9,934 nucleotides of DNA from Pirellulaceae bacterium (GTDB lineage: Bacteria > Planctomycetota > Planctomycetia > Pirellulales > Pirellulaceae). The translations under genes were made by a program, and so were the position numbers. The notes below the pieces were generated by a model. It saw only the letters and a list, made by a program, of their open reading frames with translations. It searched no databases and was not told where the DNA came from. Location: positions 1 to 9,934 of the forward strand of contig JADLDX010000820.1 in assembly GCA_020846515.1 (NCBI GenBank), given 5' to 3'. The first letter of the stretch is position 1. Every line of letters starts with the position of its first letter. Positions 1 through 6,715 of this stretch are shown in pieces.

Positions 1-1
1 C

Positions 2-1753
2 CGTTCCGCTGCCGCTGAAAACCATTTTGACGACGACCATATGTCCTCCATTCACTTTGAAGTGGCGAATTTTGGGGATCGAGCGGAAGTACGCGATCTG
101 CGTAGCACCAACAAAACGTGGCTTAATAACGCTCAAGTATCTACGTCGCCGTTAAAACATGGCGACCGTTTGCGAGCGGGCAAGACGATCATGGGCGTGG
201 AACTTGAGTATGCGGCGGAGGTTGCGCAGTCTCATCCCAGCCCGTTGCCCGTTCAGGAATCGCACAATCAAGGTGCAATTTCGGCTTCAAAAGCAGTCAA
301 GTCTTCCCTGCCACCCCAGGAGCCGCATGTCCCTGAACCGCCTAAGATGCAGCCTGCCCCGATGGTCTTAGAACGGCGGCCGCACATGGTGGACGATTTT
401 TCGCACGATGCTCCTCACGCGCGGTCCGTCAATCCAGCATTTGTATCTGCGTCAGAGGCGCGCAGCGCGGCTCCCACATACGGCTCCGCGGATCCCAACC
501 CCGCGCCGATGCCACCACTACCACAGTCCAATAATCATGGTCACTCCAGTGCAGTGCCGCCCAATGCCCCGCCCAATATCGGGCCCCCCGCATCGCCGGT
601 ACCATTAGCGGCACCTCCGATTACGTCCGGCCCACTGAGGTCTGGGCCAGTTGTATCGGCACAGGTTGTATCGGCACAAGTTGTATCGGCACAAGGATGG
701 TCTGCACCAGGTGCATCATCGCCAGTTGTGGCCAGGCCAGTGGCCGCAACTCCTATCGCACCGGGATCTCTATCAGGCGCCCCCATGTCTGCCCCGGCCC
801 CCTCTGTTTCCAAGGGGCCAAGCCGTGATTCAGCCGCGCACAAACCACCCGCAGCACCCTCCACGTTTCCATCACCGTTTCCACCAGCCGCCCCGACATT
901 TTCACCCAAAGCGCCGGCGCCCGTGCCACCAGTCGCGCCGCCGAATCCACTGGGTCCGCTGAGTTCACCTGGGCCGTCAGGTCGCCAGATGCTCAATGAT
1001 GCCTCTCCAGTTTATCCCTCGCGCGGAAGTTCTCCCATTGACTCGGTAAGCATTGACGCCTTCGGAGACGTGGTACCACCTGCGACCAACGCGCGGGCTG
1101 CTCAATATGCTGAGCGAGCCAATAGTAGTCCGATTATCGATACTAGTTCGTCGTTTTATGGGCCTGAAATGGCGGCCTCAGGGGACAAGCGACGATTTCG
1201 GCTATTCGAACGCGTGGGTGATTTTCAAAAACTGTATAACCTGCGAATCGTAATCGATGCACTACAGTCCAAGAGAACCTTGCGCATCGTAACGCACTTT
1301 GCGAAGATCCGCACAGCGCCGCCAATGCTGTCCAACATCGTACCACTCTATCCAGAGTATCCCGGGGCACTGACGCATTTCCCGATCAGTATGTCTCATC
1401 AGGATTGGGAAACACCGACGGTGCAAAGCGTAGCGATGCGTCTATGCAGCCATGATGCAATCATGGTTTTCATCAGCGAGTTTAATACCGACTTGGACGC
1501 AGCCCTCATGGCCGTAGGTGCTGATGGGGTGCCAGGTTTGTGTGAGGCCGGTGGCTTCTTCGGTTGGTGTTGGCCGTCGGCCTTTCTTTCGCTTATGCAG
1601 ATGCATGGCACTCAAAAATGGAGTGAGATTCTGGGCCACGTGATCGAAGGGGCCATTATGTACAGCCCTATGCATAGCGAAGTCCTGCTGGCCTTTGCCG
1701 CCGAGAGCCTGGAAGCAGAATTGAAGGCTCTCGGATTCAGCCACACGCTTTAG
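2..1753 (+). CDS. FHA-domain protein with long Pro/Ala-rich linker, 5'-partial
   Basis: The frame is open to the left window edge, so the gene starts upstream. The first ATG, at 41, lies inside the FHA fold: the upstream codons read R-S-A-A-E-N-H-F-D-D-D-H, then M-S-S-I-H. This fits the FHA pattern of a G-R strand followed by the S-x-x-H motif. Counting from the Met at 41, the signature D-L-R-S-T-N-K-T-W-L-N-N lies at residues 19-30 (consensus StNGT.vN, with Lys replacing Gly), followed by L-K-H-G-D-R-L-R-A-G. FHA domains bind phosphothreonine peptides in the cytoplasm. Residues ~62-375 are low-complexity Pro/Ala/Ser, probably disordered. Residues ~380-570 look globular (predicted mixed helix/strand; motifs DAIMVFIS and GGFFGWCWPSAF) and I do not recognise them. 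Such proteins often act as signalling scaffolds, including in type VI secretion loci, but no such genes are visible here. FHA assignment is firm; the overall role is unknown. Confidence 0.85.
   Translation, partial: RSAAAENHFDDDHMSSIHFEVANFGDRAEVRDLRSTNKTWLNNAQVSTSPLKHGDRLRAGKTIMGVELEYAAEVAQSHPSPLPVQESHNQGAISASKAVKSSLPPQEPHVPEPPKMQPAPMVLERRPHMVDDFSHDAPHARSVNPAFVSASEARSAAPTYGSADPNPAPMPPLPQSNNHGHSSAVPPNAPPNIGPPASPVPLAAPPITSGPLRSGPVVSAQVVSAQVVSAQGWSAPGASSPVVARPVAATPIAPGSLSGAPMSAPAPSVSKGPSRDSAAHKPPAAPSTFPSPFPPAAPTFSPKAPAPVPPVAPPNPLGPLSSPGPSGRQMLNDASPVYPSRGSSPIDSVSIDAFGDVVPPATNARAAQYAERANSSPIIDTSSSFYGPEMAASGDKRRFRLFERVGDFQKLYNLRIVIDALQSKRTLRIVTHFAKIRTAPPMLSNIVPLYPEYPGALTHFPISMSHQDWETPTVQSVAMRLCSHDAIMVFISEFNTDLDAALMAVGADGVPGLCEAGGFFGWCWPSAFLSLMQMHGTQKWSEILGHVIEGAIMYSPMHSEVLLAFAAESLEAELKALGFSHTL
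650..694 (+). repeat. 3 x 15-bp in-frame tandem repeat
   Basis: Three back-to-back copies of GTTGTATCGGCACA(G/A) lie at 650-664, 665-679 and 680-694; the first differs only at its last base. The unit is five codons and encodes V-V-S-A-Q three times inside the disordered linker of the FHA protein. Near-identity at synonymous positions points to recent slippage duplication. Copy-number change would keep the frame. Confidence 0.9.
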
Positions 1754-1760
1754 TGTGTAG

Positions 1761-1780
1761 CCACCGTCGCCAGACGGTGG
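1761..1780. repeat. Perfect 8-bp hairpin downstream of the FHA gene
   Basis: CCACCGTC and GACGGTGG form a perfect 8-bp stem with loop GCCA, starting 7 nt after the FHA stop codon. No T-run follows on either strand, so it is not a classical intrinsic terminator. It may still protect or end the two convergent transcripts, or be a REP-type element. Confidence 0.7.
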
Positions 1781-1800
1781 ACGCAGTTCGAGGCGAAATA

Positions 1801-1818
1801 CACCACTTAGCAGTGGTG
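1801..1818. repeat. Second hairpin of similar design, 7-bp stem
   Basis: CACCACT and AGTGGTG form a 7-bp stem with loop TAGC. It has the same C-C-A-C-C/G-G-T-G-G type of base and a 4-nt loop as the hairpin at 1761-1780, but a different upper stem. That suggests two members of one structured-repeat family. Again no T-run is present. Confidence 0.65.
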
Positions 1819-1823
1819 GCAGA

Positions 1824-1857
1824 AAACCGTGGCTAACGCCATGCGGCTAATGTTGGC
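1824..1857. repeat. REP-like element, copy A
   Basis: The copy has two blocks: AAACCGTGGCTAACGCC (1824-1840) and ATGCGGCTAATGTTGGC (1841-1857). It is repeated at 1867-1910. Within it GCTAAC can pair with GTTGGC (one G-T wobble) and GCC with GGC around the loop ATGC, giving a small interrupted hairpin. The design resembles short palindromic intergenic repeats, but a genome-wide copy count is needed to call it REP. Confidence 0.65.
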
Positions 1858-1866
1858 GGTGGCACT

Positions 1867-1910
1867 AAACCGTGGCTAACGCCGGCTAACGCCATGCGGC
1901 TGATGTTGGC
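1867..1910. repeat. REP-like element, copy B, with 10-bp internal duplication
   Basis: AAACCGTGGCTAACGCC (1867-1883) matches copy A exactly. It is followed by an extra GGCTAACGCC (1884-1893), a perfect duplication of 1874-1883, and then ATGCGGCTGATGTTGGC (1894-1910), which differs from copy A at one base (G for A). It lies 16 nt upstream, on the plus strand, of the end of the tolC-like gene. Confidence 0.65.
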
Positions 1911-1926
1911 AGGACACCCCGCCGGA

Positions 1927-4374
1927 TCAACGGCCCCAGAGATTGCCTGTGCTGATGGGCACTGGAACTGCCTGCGGACGCTGGCCCGATGGACTTGGTG
2001 GCGTAGCAAAACTGGCTGGCGCCACACTGGCTGGTCCGCTCATCGATCTGCTATTTGGTCTGCCGCCTGATCCAGGAACGGGCATCGTAAAGACCGGTCG
2101 ATTGAGTGTTTGATTAAAGGCCGCAGGTGCCACAGTACCGCGCAGCGATCCACCGACGGCGCCCAGAGGCTGTCCGCCAGGAACCGGAGCCACGGGACTC
2201 ATGGGCATCATCACTGGAGCGACCACCGGGGCCATCATGGGATTCATGGGCGCCATGGGCGTCATAGGCACAAGCATGGTTGCCTGCGATGGTTGTGGTG
2301 GTGGCACCACAGGCGTTTCGTTGGCTGGTGCCATCAAGCCAGGTGTGAACTCAGGTCCCGTTTGAGGCGCTGGCACAATCTCCATCGGCATGGTCTGAAC
2401 TTCACCCATCGGGACGATTGACTGCATGGTTTCCGCAGACGACATATCGGTGCCAGGCATAGAGGCTGCACGATCGGCTGGCTTGGCAATGATGCTGTCG
2501 CGCACAGGCGTCGAACGATCGAAGTCGCGGAACTGAATCCGTTCATTAGCGTCCAGTTGAGCCTTGGGGTTGGGCATCGATTCAGCCAGAACGATGTTAC
2601 AGTAGGTTAGCAGAGAACCCTTTTCGAAGTTCACGTTGCGTAGGGCCAGCACATATTCGACTTCGGCCTGGTGATAACGCAGACGCGCATCCAACAAACG
2701 ACGGTGTGTTTCCAGTCGCACATCCAACTCGGCCTTTTCAGCCTCTTGTCTCGCATCGATGGCATTCAGCTGATAAACGATGGCATCCAAACGCTTATGT
2801 TGCAAAGCCAGGTTTTCACGCGCTCGCTTGGCTTCGTTGATGGCGTTACTCAAACCAAAATGAACAAAACGTTCTTGTTCACGCAGCACTTCAACTTCGC
2901 GAGCCAAGGCCAGCCGTGAGTTTTGCACAGCGGCCGCAGCGCGACGGAAGCCGACGGGCATGTTGTATTCCAGGCCCGCTTGCCATTCCTGAAACTGGCC
3001 ATCGTACAAACTGGACGTGGCTGAACTGGGGCCGAGCAATTCTTCGCCAAAGCCGCGAAAACGATAGCGACTAATCAGATCCAGTTGAGGCTTGAGGAAA
3101 TTGCGGTTGGCCGTCAGTTCTAATTCGCGCTGCTTGATGACCCAACGCTGACGCCGCAGCTCTTCTCGCATGCGCAGCGCTTCTGAAATACTCGCATTCC
3201 AATCGTACGTTACCGGAGCCATCGAAGGTGACTGCACTGGTCGGATCAAGCGACCATCGTTAATCGGCAGTCCAATCATCAACCGCAGTTTGCGTTCGGA
3301 AATACGTAGACCGCCGGCGCTGCGGAACGTACCAGCGGTACTGCCGTTGTTCAGCCGAGTGCCATCGATCGGGCGACCGTTGATCGAGTCGACGACTTCA
3401 GATTGAAAGCGATGAACTTGCTCTTCTGCCTGCGCGATCTTGCTTTTGCCAGTGGCTTTTTCATCAAGGGTATTCAGCGTCTGCTGGGCGATGTCGCGCA
3501 CTTCAATACGCGCTTCCAAGTCGCGGTACGAATAATATAGATCCCAGTAGGCATTCTCAACCTCTGCGACCAGATCACGTACCGCGCGTTCGAAATCGGT
3601 CAAGCTGATATCCGTGCGCACTCTGGCCAACACGACACCGTTGAGTTGTCCGGCCGTAGCGCCTGGACCAGCGATGCGATTAAATTCCGTACCAGCGCCC
3701 TGAAGCAATGGTTGACGCATCTCGGCTTCAACGTAGGTGTCCCACGAATCTAAGGGGAACCGATTGGACAACTGATTGTTGCGGTCGTAACTGGTGATGT
3801 TGCGCAGCGCATACAAGCCACCTGTTGCCGAACGTTTATTGACGCCCATCTGCGTCGTGTTCAGCTCCTGCACGAATGAACCGTTGCGACCAAAGAACTG
3901 GTTGTTTAAACCACGATCATTCTTCTCGAAGTAATTGCTTACGAAGAAGTTGGCATCAAACGCGCTGAGCGCGGCTACCTCTCCGCCTCGTGGGTCGCTA
4001 TAGACGAGAGCTGGATCCAGGTTGCTGGAGATCGTCTGCGGCGAACGAATCACCGTTCCTCCCAAGTCACGCATGATCTTCGACGATGCGAGAGCCTGGC
4101 GAATACAATCCTCGAGAGTCATCGCGAACAAACGATCCGACGACAACATGGTTTCGTCGATGTCCAATGGGGAAACAGGCTCGGCATACATCGAGTCTCG
4201 TTCTGCGCACAAGGCGGCATCAGCCGATGCGAGTTGCGTTGTTCCCAATGTCGGCTGGGCGCACTCCAAATCGGCCGGCTTACAGAACTCAAATTTGTCT
4301 CGATTAATCGCACAACCACCTGTGCTCAGGCCCATGGCCAAGCAGAGACGGAGTACTAGACGCGGCGGGCGCAT
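1927..4374 (-). CDS. TolC-family outer-membrane efflux protein, probable lipoprotein, with long Pro/Met-rich tail
   Basis: Product of 815 residues. The start at 4374 is chosen because GGGGAG lies 6 nt upstream and the protein then opens with a signal sequence, R-P-P-R-L-V-L-R-L-C-L-A-M-G-L-S, ending in T-G-G-C. Cys21 could be acylated, as in OprM/CusC-type factors, although Thr at -3 is a weak lipobox. T-L-E-D-C-I-R-Q-A-L at residues ~86-95 is the typical start of an outer-membrane efflux (OEP) domain. R-Q-P-L-L-Q-G-A-G at ~224-232 and long Arg/Glu-rich helices around residues 255-320 and 400-590 are also typical. TolC proteins form a trimeric outer-membrane barrel and periplasmic tunnel docking on HlyD-type adaptors. 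The core ends near residue 600; the remaining ~215 residues are Pro/Met/Ala-rich and atypical (family members are usually 430-550 residues). The gene is divergent from an operon of three HlyD-like proteins, its likely partners. An upstream in-frame ATG at 4419 lacks a ribosome site. Confidence 0.88.
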   Translation of the reverse strand: MRPPRLVLRLCLAMGLSTGGCAINRDKFEFCKPADLECAQPTLGTTQLASADAALCAERDSMYAEPVSPLDIDETMLSSDRLFAMTLEDCIRQALASSKIMRDLGGTVIRSPQTISSNLDPALVYSDPRGGEVAALSAFDANFFVSNYFEKNDRGLNNQFFGRNGSFVQELNTTQMGVNKRSATGGLYALRNITSYDRNNQLSNRFPLDSWDTYVEAEMRQPLLQGAGTEFNRIAGPGATAGQLNGVVLARVRTDISLTDFERAVRDLVAEVENAYWDLYYSYRDLEARIEVRDIAQQTLNTLDEKATGKSKIAQAEEQVHRFQSEVVDSINGRPIDGTRLNNGSTAGTFRSAGGLRISERKLRLMIGLPINDGRLIRPVQSPSMAPVTYDWNASISEALRMREELRRQRWVIKQRELELTANRNFLKPQLDLISRYRFRGFGEELLGPSSATSSLYDGQFQEWQAGLEYNMPVGFRRAAAAVQNSRLALAREVEVLREQERFVHFGLSNAINEAKRARENLALQHKRLDAIVYQLNAIDARQEAEKAELDVRLETHRRLLDARLRYHQAEVEYVLALRNVNFEKGSLLTYCNIVLAESMPNPKAQLDANERIQFRDFDRSTPVRDSIIAKPADRAASMPGTDMSSAETMQSIVPMGEVQTMPMEIVPAPQTGPEFTPGLMAPANETPVVPPPQPSQATMLVPMTPMAPMNPMMAPVVAPVMMPMSPVAPVPGGQPLGAVGGSLRGTVAPAAFNQTLNRPVFTMPVPGSGGRPNSRSMSGPASVAPASFATPPSPSGQRPQAVPVPISTGNLWGR
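2179..2277 (-). repeat. Met/Pro repeat segment in the TolC-like tail
   Basis: Residues ~700-732 of the TolC-like protein contain 9 Met and 10 Pro in 33 positions, largely as P-M-x-P-M triplets (for example P-M-T-P-M-A-P-M-N-P-M-M). The DNA shows related GGCGCCAT/GGGCGTCAT units. The segment is low-complexity and probably disordered. Met-rich runs can bind Cu(I), but nothing else here supports a copper role. Confidence 0.7.
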
Positions 4375-4380
4375 TGGATT

Positions 4381-4386
4381 CTCCCC
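4381..4386 (-). promoter_or_regulatory. Ribosome binding site deciding the tolC-like start
   Basis: The minus strand reads GGGGAG, then AATCCA, then ATG at 4374: a purine-rich site with a 6-nt spacer. No such site precedes the longer ATG at 4419. This favours the shorter, signal-peptide-bearing protein. Confidence 0.6.
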
Positions 4387-4609
4387 GATGGCAGCTCGTT
4401 CGTCCTGACCCTGCGGCATGGCACCCCGGGGGCCGTACGTACCGGTAACTCAGGACTCTCTAAGAATTCGGCGGTCTCGAAGAGCCAATTGAGCAATTTC
4501 CAACGATTCTTACGTTTGGCGCGAAAATGCTTCGCAAACTACCCAAACTCTCTCGATTTACGCCAGCACAAATTCCCGATCAGCCCTGAAATTTCGCCAA
4601 CCAACTACA
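4387..4609. promoter_or_regulatory. Divergent intergenic region between tolC-like gene and the export operon
   Basis: About 220 nt separate the two oppositely oriented starts, so promoters for both transcripts should lie here. I found no convincing -35/-10 pair on either strand. The stretch includes a GC-rich palindrome (CCCCGGGG, near 4424-4431) close to the upstream tolC ATG, and an imperfect dyad at 4514-4539. A shared regulatory region would co-express the outer-membrane factor with the adaptors; this is inferred from orientation only. Confidence 0.45.
4514..4539. repeat. Imperfect inverted repeat upstream of the export operon
   Basis: GTTTG-GCG-CGAA faces TTCG-CAAAC around the loop AATGC. 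The two arms match over 9 bp apart from a 3-nt insertion in the left arm. It lies ~70 nt before the first possible start codon of the operon. It could be an operator or a leader hairpin, or chance. Confidence 0.3.
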
Positions 4610-6715
4610 ATGTCTCACGTCAGACCAACGCGAGACATTCGAATGCTAGCACCCAGCACTCTTCAACGCATCGATCAACTACTCAACGAACTCGAAGGGC
4701 TTGCACACGGCGAAATGTCCAGTGTGCAATTCTTAAGTTTGTTGACCGAGCGTTTGCGTTTTGTCACCGGGGCTGCTGGTACGTTGATCCTCTTCCCAAC
4801 CAGTAGTAACTTCCAGTCCTCCATGGCCCTGGCCCAATCAGGCCACGTTGACCAAGCGACCATCGAACGGCTCCTCGATCAGTTACGCATCAACAGCCAT
4901 TGTGCTTGGGTCACATGCCCATCCTCCGAACCCTTTGTCTGCGCCGTGGCCTTGCGAGGCGATCGCTGGCAAAAAGGAGCATTGCTCCTCACTCTACCGC
5001 ACAAACCTGCTCCCGAGGCACTGGCAAATCTTTCAGAATTAATGGCTGCGTTTGCTGAAGTGGCTTCCATCAAGCAGCTGGTCGAAGTGGAACGGTTTCT
5101 CGACAGTCGTTGGCAAGCCTTGCAAGACACGGTCAATCAGATCACTGAGAGCCAAAGGCTAAGCGATGCCTCAACCGTGCTGGTCAATCACCTCTTGCCT
5201 GTTCTGGGGGCAGCCCGACTATCGCTGGCCGAGCGTGGTCTCGTCCGCGGTTTACAAATCTCGGCGGTGAGCGGTGTCTCGCAATTGGATGGCCAGCTCG
5301 ATTGCGTTAAAGCCCTTCGACAGTTGGCGCAAACTGCCATGCAAACTGGCCAGCCTGTCCTGCGTCATGCGCATCCGATAACTCGACCTGAGCCGGCTGC
5401 GACCTCTGGGGAATCTGCAGAGCATTTGCAAGCGGCATCTCACCAGTCTAACTCGTCATGCCCCCCGCAGCCTGCTTCGCCATCCACCGCGGTATTGGAT
5501 GCTGATGGACTATTCCAAAACCTGATTGCTCTTGAGCTATCCAGCCGTGTGGATGGCCGACCGGATACCGGCGGGGTGCTAGTGGTTGAATGGTCATCGG
5601 AAGCCGCCATGGTAGCCGCTTTGCCGGTGTTGACGCACGTGCTACCGATCGTCAGTAATGCCTGGCGACAGCAGCGTCGATGGCTGCGTATTCCGGCCTT
5701 GGGGCGGCGACTGAGCATTTGGGATTTGCAATTGCCTCAAGTTGTTTGGCGAATGCTCCGTTGGGCAATCGTGGCCCTGGTTTGCGTGCTGACCTATCGA
5801 AGTTTGATCGCAAATTATCCCTTGTTTATCGAAGCGCCAGCTTTCTTGGAACCTGCGATCAAGCGTTCCATCTTTGCTACGGCCGATGGCTTCGTCGACG
5901 CCCTGCTGGTGGACGATGGCCAGTCCGTTACGGCTGGGCAAACCGTAGCTAAATTGCGCTCTCCCGCCTTGGATTTGCAGATCGAAGAATTGCAGGGGCA
6001 ATTGCGAGCGTTGGTAGAAAAACGCGGAGGACTGCGGATTGCCATCAATCAAATTGATACCTCGACCAAGGACGCGTTAACTCAGCAGAGTCGCTTGTCG
6101 GCCGAGGTAGCGCAGCTAACGACGCAAGAGTCGAACATTCAAAAGCAGCTGAAGCTACTAGGTGAAGAGCGTCAGAAACTAGAGTTGGTGGCTCCCATTG
6201 CGGGTGTGGTCGTAGCCCGTGATCTCAAGCAACAATTGCTTCGTCGGCCGGTTCGCCGTGGCGATTCACTGTTCACCGTCGTCGACTTGCAAGGGCCATG
6301 GCATCTGCGTATAGAAGTGGCCGATCGTGATTCTGGTTACGTACGCTCCCATTTGGCTGCCACTGATGCTTTGAATTCCACTGATGCCGTGAATGCCGTG
6401 AATGCCGTGGATGCCACGAGCAACCAGCTTGAGTTTGTGCTGGACAGCCTGCCAGAGAAACGTTTTCAGGCCAACGTGCAATGGGTATCGGACACGGTTC
6501 AAAATCGACCGGGAGAAGGATGTTACCTGGAGATTCGCGCGCAGGTTCAACGCGAGATCGTCGAGCAATCTCATATGGGTGCTGGTGCACTCGCCTATTT
6601 CCAGTGCGGCCAACAACCATTGTGGTTTGTTTGGTGTCGGCCACTGGTCGAAGCTACACAACGTAAACTCTGGTTTTGGAGTGAAGCAGCCAACAATGAT
6701 GTCGCTCACCCGTAA
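4610..6715 (+). CDS. GAF-like / transmembrane / HlyD-type adaptor fusion protein
   Basis: Product of 701 residues, about 300 longer than ordinary HlyD adaptors. Residues ~1-165 are helical with short strands and may be a degenerate sensor domain. Residues ~175-365 resemble a GAF fold (V-L-G-A-A-R-L-S-L at 198-206; G-V-L-V-V-E-W at 322-328), interrupted by a Ser/Pro-rich insert at ~255-298. A single membrane helix lies at ~384-403 (W-A-I-V-A-L-V-C-V-L). The periplasmic part has a lipoyl half at ~418-448 (A-D-G-F-V-D-A-L-L-V-D-D-G-Q-S-V), a coiled-coil hairpin at ~450-520, a second lipoyl half with V-A-P-I-A-G-V-V-V at 527-535, and a barrel-like end. HlyD adaptors link an inner-membrane pump to TolC. 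The large cytoplasmic sensor-like head suggests signal or substrate gating (inference). The start is uncertain: ATG at 4610 has no ribosome site; ATG at 4643 has a weak GAG 8 nt upstream and would remove 11 residues. It is the first gene of a three-gene operon. HlyD part firm, GAF part moderate. Confidence 0.82.
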   Translation: MSHVRPTRDIRMLAPSTLQRIDQLLNELEGLAHGEMSSVQFLSLLTERLRFVTGAAGTLILFPTSSNFQSSMALAQSGHVDQATIERLLDQLRINSHCAWVTCPSSEPFVCAVALRGDRWQKGALLLTLPHKPAPEALANLSELMAAFAEVASIKQLVEVERFLDSRWQALQDTVNQITESQRLSDASTVLVNHLLPVLGAARLSLAERGLVRGLQISAVSGVSQLDGQLDCVKALRQLAQTAMQTGQPVLRHAHPITRPEPAATSGESAEHLQAASHQSNSSCPPQPASPSTAVLDADGLFQNLIALELSSRVDGRPDTGGVLVVEWSSEAAMVAALPVLTHVLPIVSNAWRQQRRWLRIPALGRRLSIWDLQLPQVVWRMLRWAIVALVCVLTYRSLIANYPLFIEAPAFLEPAIKRSIFATADGFVDALLVDDGQSVTAGQTVAKLRSPALDLQIEELQGQLRALVEKRGGLRIAINQIDTSTKDALTQQSRLSAEVAQLTTQESNIQKQLKLLGEERQKLELVAPIAGVVVARDLKQQLLRRPVRRGDSLFTVVDLQGPWHLRIEVADRDSGYVRSHLAATDALNSTDAVNAVNAVDATSNQLEFVLDSLPEKRFQANVQWVSDTVQNRPGEGCYLEIRAQVQREIVEQSHMGAGALAYFQCGQQPLWFVWCRPLVEATQRKLWFWSEAANNDVAHP
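6383..6418 (+). repeat. 4 x 9-bp in-frame tandem repeat
   Basis: Units GATGCCGTG, AATGCCGTG, AATGCCGTG and GATGCCACG lie back to back. They encode D-A-V, N-A-V, N-A-V, D-A-T (residues ~592-603) in a loop of the periplasmic barrel-like part of the GAF/HlyD protein. A more diverged D-A-L-N-S-T sits just upstream (6365-6382), suggesting an older extension of the same array. The units keep the frame if copy number changes. Confidence 0.85.

Noticed and set aside
541..996. 151-codon open frame on the minus strand opposite the FHA gene
   Set aside because: A Gly/Ala-rich shadow of the Pro-rich linker: GGC/GCC codons read as Pro/Gly on opposite strands. No domain or ribosome site is visible.
1761..1818. 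Intrinsic (Rho-independent) terminators for the convergent genes
   Set aside because: The hairpins are strong, but neither strand has a T-run after the stem. They are listed as structured repeats instead.
1824..1910. CRISPR array
   Set aside because: Only two copies with unequal length and no regular spacers; the internal hairpin fits a REP-like element better. No cas gene is present.
4022..4408. 128-codon plus-strand open frame opposite the 5' end of the tolC-like gene
   Set aside because: Antisense shadow of a gene with clear family motifs; no independent support.
4375..4419. Longer tolC-like start at 4419, adding 15 residues
   Set aside because: No purine-rich ribosome site precedes 4419, and the extra residues would sit in front of a signal sequence. 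The ATG at 4374 has GGGGAG at 6 nt spacing.
4489..4516. Sigma-70 promoter TTGAGC - 16 nt - TACGTT ahead of the operon
   Set aside because: The -10 matches at only about three of six positions; such matches are expected by chance in 200 nt.
4489..4806. 105-codon open frame overlapping the start of the GAF/HlyD gene in another frame
   Set aside because: Low-complexity Arg/Thr/Ser/His composition and no ribosome site. Most of it overlaps the supported gene, so a leader peptide is not convincing.
6402..6695. In-frame extension of the periplasmic adaptor back to the ATG at 6402
   Set aside because: It would overlap the GAF/HlyD gene by more than 300 nt and bury the signal peptide about 100 residues into the protein. 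The extension has no recognisable family sequence.
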